Shown piece after piece: positions 16,499 through 20,922 of a stretch of 20,922 nucleotides of DNA. Source of the DNA: Bacteroidia bacterium. GTDB lineage: Bacteria > Bacteroidota > Bacteroidia > AKYH767-A > OLB10. The stretch is taken from NCBI GenBank assembly GCA_025450095.1, contig JANWID010000375.1:1-20922 (forward strand), in the 5' to 3' direction. The notes below the pieces were generated by a model that saw only the letters and a list, made by a program, of their open reading frames with translations, did no database searches and had not been told where the DNA came from. Numbering within the stretch: position 1 is the stretch's first letter; every line of letters begins with the position of its first letter. A program made the position numbers and the translations under genes.

Positions 16499-17845
16499 AT
16501 GCTCTATTCCGCTGTTATCAGAGGTAATCCGGAACAGTATAAGTTGCAGGTGCTTAAGTTTGCATGCACTTTCGAAAATACGGTGATGCTCGACAGCAAT
16601 AGTAACATCGCCGGGCCAATTCCATATACGGGGAAACGTTATAATTACATTGCAGCTGCAGGTATCGCGGATGAAATTCGTGCGGAAAAAAATTGCCTTG
16701 AACAACTCGAAGCTTTTATCCGGAAACACGAAGGAACAGGGCAGTGGATTTTTGGCTGCCTTAGTTATGATCTCAAGAATGAAATTGAAGATCTGGAATC
16801 GGAAAATCCGGATGCTTTCGGGTTCCCGGTCCTGCATTTCATTGTTCCGCGTCATACTATTATTGCTTCCGAAGATCAAATCACCTTGCTTTCAGATCAA
16901 CCTGCAGAACAAACCTGGAATGAAATTATATGCATGGCACCATCGAACCCGGAAGAGCCTGTTGTTGATTCCATGCAATTATCATATATCCCCGAACGTG
17001 ATAACTACCTGAATGCAGTTAAGGAACTATCAGGTCACATCCGTTACGGAAATATTTATGAAGTAAATTACTGCCATCAGCTTCTCGCGAAAGCGAAACA
17101 GCTCAATGTACCTGTTTTATTTCAACGCCTGAACGCCAAATCTCCAAACCCGTTTGCATCTTATTTCCGGGCTGGAAATTTTCACCTGATGTGTGCAAGC
17201 CCGGAACGATTCCTGGCAAAACGGGGCCAGGAACTCATTTCTCAACCGGTGAAAGGAACAGCACCACGTGGAACGGATTCCGGAAGCGATAACAACAACC
17301 GGGATCGTCTCCTTGTTAGTGAGAAAGAACGTGCTGAAAATATTATGATAGCCGACCTGGTGCGTAATGATCTGTCGCGGGTAGCGGCCAAAGGATCGGT
17401 CAGAGCTGAAGAACTTTGCGGTGCCTATACGTATTTACGGGTTCATCAGCTTATTTCTACTATCACTTGTCAGTTACAAAGCGGTATTTCATTTTCTGAA
17501 ATAATCAGGGCTTTGTTTCCCATGGGAAGTATGACCGGTGCGCCGAAAATCAGTGCGATGAAGCTTATCGAAAAATTTGAAACATTTCGCAGATCGGCAT
17601 TCTCGGGAGCTGTAGGATATATTGCTCCCGATGGCGATTTTGATTTTAACGTGGTAATACGCAGTATACTATACAACAATAAAACAGGAATAATTTCCAT
17701 CGCAGCCGGGAGTGCAATAACCGCAGCAAGTAATCCCATGCAGGAATTTGAAGAAACGTTTGTCAAACTGGCGCCACAGCTGGAAGCCCTGGGAATCCGA
17801 AACAATATTTTAACAGGAGAAACATTGGATGAAAAATCTGCCTGA
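16499..17845 (+). CDS. pabB: Aminodeoxychorismate synthase component I-like (chorismate-binding)
   Basis: 448 residues. The chorismate-binding domain occupies the C-terminal two-thirds: GNIYEVNYCHQLLAKA, PVKGTAPRG, ERAENIMIADLVRNDLSRVA, FPMGSMTGAPKISAMKLIE and FSGAVGYIAPDGDFDFNVVIRS. Lys252 in PVKGT corresponds to the lysine that separates PabB (PIKGT) from TrpE (PIAGT). The expected reaction is amination of chorismate to 4-amino-4-deoxychorismate in the folate pathway, with ammonia from a PabA glutaminase that is not in the window. The N-terminal region is more divergent. The last 17 bases overlap tilS in another frame, suggesting coupled translation. Confidence 0.9.
   Translation: MLYSAVIRGNPEQYKLQVLKFACTFENTVMLDSNSNIAGPIPYTGKRYNYIAAAGIADEIRAEKNCLEQLEAFIRKHEGTGQWIFGCLSYDLKNEIEDLESENPDAFGFPVLHFIVPRHTIIASEDQITLLSDQPAEQTWNEIICMAPSNPEEPVVDSMQLSYIPERDNYLNAVKELSGHIRYGNIYEVNYCHQLLAKAKQLNVPVLFQRLNAKSPNPFASYFRAGNFHLMCASPERFLAKRGQELISQPVKGTAPRGTDSGSDNNNRDRLLVSEKERAENIMIADLVRNDLSRVAAKGSVRAEELCGAYTYLRVHQLISTITCQLQSGISFSEIIRALFPMGSMTGAPKISAMKLIEKFETFRRSAFSGAVGYIAPDGDFDFNVVIRSILYNNKTGIISIAAGSAITAASNPMQEFEETFVKLAPQLEALGIRNNILTGETLDEKSA
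17815..17820 (+). promoter_or_regulatory. Ribosome binding site of tilS
   Basis: AGGAGA lies eight bases before the tilS ATG at 17829, inside the end of pabB. It is the clearest Shine-Dalgarno match in the window and supports this start despite the 17-base overlap. Confidence 0.6.
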
Positions 17846-19184
17846 ACAATTTGCCGGCAGCATGAGATCTCTGGGGATTCAATCCAGCGACAAGTTAATC
17901 CTGTTGGCAGTAAGTGGTGGACCGGATTCCATGGTAATGTTAAACTTGTTTTACCGGTTGGGGTATCGATGTCATGTTGCACATTGTAACTTTGGTCTCC
18001 GTGGTGACGATTCCAATGCTGATGAGGAACTGGTCAGGCAAACTGCGGCGCATTACAGGTTTCCATTTCATACTCATTATTTTTCAACTGCTGAATATGC
18101 GAATGAACACGGTTTATCGATCCAGATGGCAGCGCGTGAATTGCGGTATCGCTGGTTTGAGGAAATTGCAGAAGAAAACGTCATCGAATACATTGCAACA
18201 GCACATCATGCTGATGATGTTGCCGAAACGGTTTTACTTAATCTTGTTCGTGGTGCCGGACTTGCAGGAATGCATGGCATACGAAAAGTAAATGCGAAAC
18301 GGATCCGACCGTTATTATTTGCTACGCGTGCAGAACTGGAAGAATATGCGGAGAAGAATCACCTGAAATGGAGACATGATCTGTCGAACAATGAAAATTA
18401 TTACAAGCGTAACAAGATCCGCAACCAGGTGATGCCGGTTTTAAGGGAACTCAACCCCACCGTAAACCTGGCAATCACCAATCATGCATTTCTCATGGAA
18501 GGCTATGAAAAACTAATTGATGATTACCTCAACCTGATTCAACCAGATCTGACAAAGGAACACTATAATGGTAGTATTAAGACTATTTCGCTTGAAAAGT
18601 TAAAAACGACTTCTTCGCCGGAAGCAATATTGTATCACTTGTTAAAGCCCTTTGGTGCTCCGGCTTCTTTCAGCCTGGAGATTCTCAGTTCAGGCACCGG
18701 ATCGGAGTTTCATGCTAATGGTTACAGGATGGTACGTGACCGGAATGAACTAACTGTTTTCGCTCCGGACACAGGCGATGATCAGGTGTATTTAATAGAA
18801 ACAGGAAATGAAAACCTGGAATTAAAATATGGAAAACTGACCATCCGGGAATGTGAATTACAGGGTGGATCTGATCTGAAATCATTGCCCGGATTCAGTG
18901 ACAGGCAGGTTGCTTATATCGATTCGGTTTCGATAAAATACCCATTGACCGTAAGACGATGGCATGCCGGTGACCGGTTTCAACCAATGGGAATGAACGG
19001 AACGCGATTGTTAAGCGATTACTTTACGGATGAAAAATTTTCATCTGAAATGAAAGAAGTAGTATATTTACTGATGTCAGAAAACCGTGTGGTTTGGGTT
19101 GCGGGTCACCGGATCGGAGAACCCTTCCGGTTGCAATCTGATACAACGCACATAACCCTGTTCACCTTCCTGCCCAACAGCTGA
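17829..19184 (+). CDS. tilS: tRNA(Ile)-lysidine synthase
   Basis: 451 residues, matching TilS proteins with N-terminal ATPase, middle and C-terminal domains. The PP-loop SGGPDS is at 29-34. CNFGLRGDDSNADEELV, ARELRYRWFEEIA, TAHHADDVAETVLLNLVRGAGLAG and the RNKIRNQVMPVLREL segment are family signatures. The C-terminal domain (about 350-445) contains VRRWHAGDRFQPMGMNGTRLLSDYFTDEKF, typical of TilS-C. It uses ATP and lysine to modify C34 of tRNA-Ile(CAU) to lysidine, so that the tRNA reads AUA and accepts Ile. It is normally essential. The gene overlaps pabB by 17 bases and is followed after four bases by a small membrane protein. Confidence 0.96.
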   Translation: MKNLPEQFAGSMRSLGIQSSDKLILLAVSGGPDSMVMLNLFYRLGYRCHVAHCNFGLRGDDSNADEELVRQTAAHYRFPFHTHYFSTAEYANEHGLSIQMAARELRYRWFEEIAEENVIEYIATAHHADDVAETVLLNLVRGAGLAGMHGIRKVNAKRIRPLLFATRAELEEYAEKNHLKWRHDLSNNENYYKRNKIRNQVMPVLRELNPTVNLAITNHAFLMEGYEKLIDDYLNLIQPDLTKEHYNGSIKTISLEKLKTTSSPEAILYHLLKPFGAPASFSLEILSSGTGSEFHANGYRMVRDRNELTVFAPDTGDDQVYLIETGNENLELKYGKLTIRECELQGGSDLKSLPGFSDRQVAYIDSVSIKYPLTVRRWHAGDRFQPMGMNGTRLLSDYFTDEKFSSEMKEVVYLLMSENRVVWVAGHRIGEPFRLQSDTTHITLFTFLPNS

Positions 19185-19188
19185 TTTT

Positions 19189-19686
19189 ATGGATCCTATC
19201 CTTTTCGAGGAGCGTCAATACCTCGGCACAAACAAAAACAACCTGAGTCTCCGGATATTCCTTGCATTGTTTTGTTTTGCGGCCGGGTATTACACAGATG
19301 TACCGGAAGTAAACGGTGATCTTTTATTTTTACTTGGAATAGCAATCCTGGTAATTTCTGTGATCCTGCTTTTTGTAACACATATACATACGCAGATTTT
19401 CACCAACTATATTTTACTGGAGGGATTTCTTGGCAAACGGAAAATCAAAATCCCTGTCGAAACCATTACCAATATTGAAAAAACAGCTTACAGCAAGTAT
19501 ATAATTAATAACCCGGTTTACAATCTTCACCGGTCCGGTGTAATTAAATTCTATACAGGAGGTAGCGATGCCATTAAGCTTACCGACCGGGATGGATTCC
19601 AGTATTTGATAGGAACACATAAACCGGAAGAGTTTTTACGTGTTGTACAGGAATTAATGCAACCGCGTAAACATGTTGTTCATTAA
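19189..19686 (+). CDS. Small membrane protein with possible bacterial PH-like domain, function unknown
   Basis: 165 residues. After an N-terminal cytoplasmic stretch there are two probable transmembrane helices, about 20-37 and 44-65. The remainder (about 66-160) looks beta-rich: ITNYILLEGFLGKRKIKIPVETITNIEKT is a strand pattern often seen in bacterial PH-like/DUF304 domains, with GFQYLIGTHKPEEFLRVVQELM as a closing strand and helix. This domain assignment is by pattern only. The ATG is four bases after the tilS stop, so it is probably co-transcribed with pabB-tilS. No catalytic motif is visible. Confidence 0.72.
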   Translation: MDPILFEERQYLGTNKNNLSLRIFLALFCFAAGYYTDVPEVNGDLLFLLGIAILVISVILLFVTHIHTQIFTNYILLEGFLGKRKIKIPVETITNIEKTAYSKYIINNPVYNLHRSGVIKFYTGGSDAIKLTDRDGFQYLIGTHKPEEFLRVVQELMQPRKHVVH

Positions 19687-19704
19687 TGGAAATAATTAAA
19701 TTTG
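19676..19704 (+). promoter_or_regulatory. Putative promoter of lemA operon
   Basis: TTG at 19676-19678, 18 bases, then TAAATTTG at 19697-19704: a full match to the Bacteroidota TTG/TAnnTTTG promoter. It begins in the last codons of the preceding gene and would start transcripts near 19711, about 23 bases before the lemA ATG. It is the best promoter match in the window. Confidence 0.6.
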
Positions 19705-19733
19705 CCATAACTTAACCCAAACTCAGAAAGTAT

Positions 19734-20321
19734 ATGAAAAAATGGATCACTATCGGCGCCATTATCCTGGTTGTAATTATCGTGTACAATTTCTTTACCG
19801 GTTCATACAACAAGATGGTATCAAAAGGAGAAAACGTCACTCGTGCCTGGCAGGATGTTGAAAGCGATTATCAGCGCCGTCTCGATCTTATTCCGAACCT
19901 GGTAAATACCGTTAAAGGCTATGCTGAATTCGAAAAGTCGACGCTTACAGCTGTGATCGAAGCTCGTGCTCGTGCTACGCAGGTGAAAGTGGACGCCAAT
20001 AACATTACTCCGGAAGCAGTAAAGCAATTCCAGGAAGCACAGGGACAACTTAGTTCATCGTTGAGTCGTTTGCTTGTTACCGTAGAGCAATATCCTGATC
20101 TGAAAGCAAACCAGAATTTCCTGGAATTGCAGGCGGAGCTGGCAGGAACCGAAAACCGGATTAAAGTTGCACGGAACAAATACAATGAAACCGTTCAGGA
20201 TTACAATACCTATATCAAATCCTTCCCTAGAAATATGCTTGCCGGAATGTTCGGGTTCACCGCGAAAACTTATTTTGAAGCTGACCAGGCTGCTTCGAAA
20301 GCACCTGAGGTAAAATTCTGA
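19734..20321 (+). CDS. lemA: LemA family protein
   Basis: 195 residues, the usual LemA length. An N-terminal membrane helix (about 4-22, WITIGAIILVVIIVYNFF) is followed by an alpha-helical domain. The hallmark QRRLDLIPNLVNTVKGYAEFE lies at about 49-69, and a second conserved stretch, AGTENRIKVARNKYNETVQDYN, at about 140-161. The C-terminal region has FPRNMLAGMFGF. Its biochemical role is not established; the family is anchored in the inner membrane with the helical domain outside the cytoplasm. It is preceded by a well-matched promoter and an AGAAAG element three bases from the ATG. The two TPM-domain genes follow, a common Bacteroidota arrangement. Confidence 0.94.
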   Translation: MKKWITIGAIILVVIIVYNFFTGSYNKMVSKGENVTRAWQDVESDYQRRLDLIPNLVNTVKGYAEFEKSTLTAVIEARARATQVKVDANNITPEAVKQFQEAQGQLSSSLSRLLVTVEQYPDLKANQNFLELQAELAGTENRIKVARNKYNETVQDYNTYIKSFPRNMLAGMFGFTAKTYFEADQAASKAPEVKF

Positions 20322-20328
20322 CAATATT

Positions 20329-20775
20329 TTGGACACGCTCAGTGGCATATCTCCGGGAGAGCTTGCGGAAATGAAAGCCGCAATCGGGAAAGCCGAGAAA
20401 CGCACCTCCGGTGAAATCAGAGTATTTATTGAAGACCGTTCAGCAGATGACCCGCTGGACCGGGCAGCGTTTCTTTTTCATAAGCTGGGAATGGCGAATA
20501 CAGGACTCCATAACGGCGTGCTTATATATGTAGCTTTGAAAGATCGTAAATTCAGCATCATTGGTGATAAAGGCATTCATGAAAAAGTAGGACCTGGATT
20601 CTGGGATGCCATTAAGGAAAAGATGACTACTCATTTTAAGGCGGGCCGTATTTATGATGGTATTCTTGCTGCGGTCGAAGATTCCGGTGAAGCCCTGGCT
20701 GGTCATTTTCCGTACACTTCAGGTGATCGTAATGAACTATCTGACGATATAATTTTCGGAGAGCCTGAAAGATGA
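20329..20775 (+). CDS. TPM-domain protein, cytosolic form
   Basis: 148 residues from a TTG at 20329, seven bases after lemA. An ATG at 20371 would remove residues that align with the start of the TPM domain (GISPGELAEMKAAIGKAEKRTSGEIRVFIED), so the longer form is preferred. The TPM (TLP18.3/Psb32/MOLO-1) core is visible: SGEIRVFIED near the N-terminus, GVLIYVALKDRKFSIIGDKGIHEKVG in the middle and HFKAGRIYDGILAAVEDSGEAL towards the end. There is no signal peptide or membrane helix, unlike the following gene. The biochemical role is uncertain; acid phosphatase activity has been reported for plant relatives. Its stop overlaps the next start by four bases (ATGA). Confidence 0.85.
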   Translation: MDTLSGISPGELAEMKAAIGKAEKRTSGEIRVFIEDRSADDPLDRAAFLFHKLGMANTGLHNGVLIYVALKDRKFSIIGDKGIHEKVGPGFWDAIKEKMTTHFKAGRIYDGILAAVEDSGEALAGHFPYTSGDRNELSDDIIFGEPER

Positions 20776-20922
20776 AGTTAATCCAGCTACTGGCAGCATT
20801 GTTTTTGTTTTCGTTTCCTGTTTTTTCACAGGAATTTCCGGAAAATCCATCTCCTCCACGACTTGTGAACGATTACACCGGTGCATTATCGGAGAGTGAA
20901 AAGCAGGCTCTCGAAAATAAAC
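20772..20922 (+). CDS. Secreted TPM-domain protein (YgcG-like), 3' end beyond window
   Basis: The first 50 codons of a gene cut by the window end. The ATG at 20772 overlaps the preceding stop by four bases. MKLIQLLAALFLFSFPVFSQ is a clear Sec signal peptide, probably cleaved by signal peptidase I after the Ser-Gln region, with no lipobox cysteine. PRLVNDYTGALSESEKQALENK then matches the start of a TPM domain as found in YgcG-like proteins, which often add a membrane helix and a Gly-rich tail at the C-terminus. Clustering with lemA and a second TPM gene supports the call. Confidence 0.82.
   Translation, partial: MKLIQLLAALFLFSFPVFSQEFPENPSPPRLVNDYTGALSESEKQALENK

Noticed and set aside
17470..17982. 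Long minus-strand open frame of 170 codons opposite pabB and tilS
   Set aside because: It is antisense to two strongly supported genes and shows no recognisable domain.
1..20922. Mobile elements, CRISPR arrays, tRNA or rRNA genes
   Set aside because: I looked for transposase motifs, spaced direct repeats and tRNA-like cloverleaves in the gaps and saw none; almost all gaps are under 100 bases.

Overview
The window looks like a chromosomal segment from a member of the Bacteroidota. Three things suggest this. Gene starts mostly have weak, A-rich leaders rather than strong Shine-Dalgarno sites. Several intergenic stretches carry the TAnnTTTG -7 box typical of this phylum, the clearest being upstream of lemA. 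The gene families and neighbourhoods (Wzc-type kinase, pabB-tilS, LemA-TPM-TPM) also fit. I cannot place it to order or genus. Coding density is high, and I see no tRNA, rRNA, CRISPR array, insertion sequence or prophage gene.

Left block (1-14076, all minus strand): one long, tightly packed surface-glycan operon read right to left. The order is Wzc-like co-polymerase/tyrosine kinase, fused ABC transporter (candidate lipid-linked glycan flippase), an alpha/alpha-toroid protein of unknown function, WecB-type UDP-GlcNAc 2-epimerase, FemAB-like transferase, GT4 glycosyltransferase, NodB/WalW-like polysaccharide deacetylase, a second glycosyltransferase, a sugar-nucleotide epimerase, a third glycosyltransferase (GT4), and a Wzy/WaaL-type O-antigen polymerase/ligase cut by the window edge. 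Gaps are mostly under 35 bases, and the distal genes overlap by 8-11 bases, so co-transcription and translational coupling are likely. The set can make an amino-sugar-containing oligosaccharide, modify it, flip it across the inner membrane and polymerise or transfer it. No priming phosphoglycosyl transferase, Wzx flippase or Wza export pore is visible; these may lie left of position 1 or elsewhere.

Middle (14077-14343): a divergent promoter region. Two TAnnTTTG boxes sit two bases apart on opposite strands, and the presumed gmd leader contains three potential hairpins. It faces gmd-fcl (14344-16439, plus), which makes GDP-L-fucose from GDP-mannose and probably feeds the glycan operon.

Right block (16499-20922, plus): housekeeping genes. 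pabB (folate branch) overlaps tilS (tRNA-Ile lysidine synthesis), followed by a small membrane protein with a possible bacterial-PH-like domain. A separate promoter then drives lemA, a cytosolic TPM-domain protein and a secreted TPM-domain protein truncated by the window end.

The least explained items are the alpha/alpha-toroid protein, the combination of Wzc, fused ABC flippase and Wzy/WaaL-type enzyme, and the structured gmd leader. I found no clearly novel system; the strongest lead is that the glycan operon may not follow the standard Wzx/Wzy scheme.
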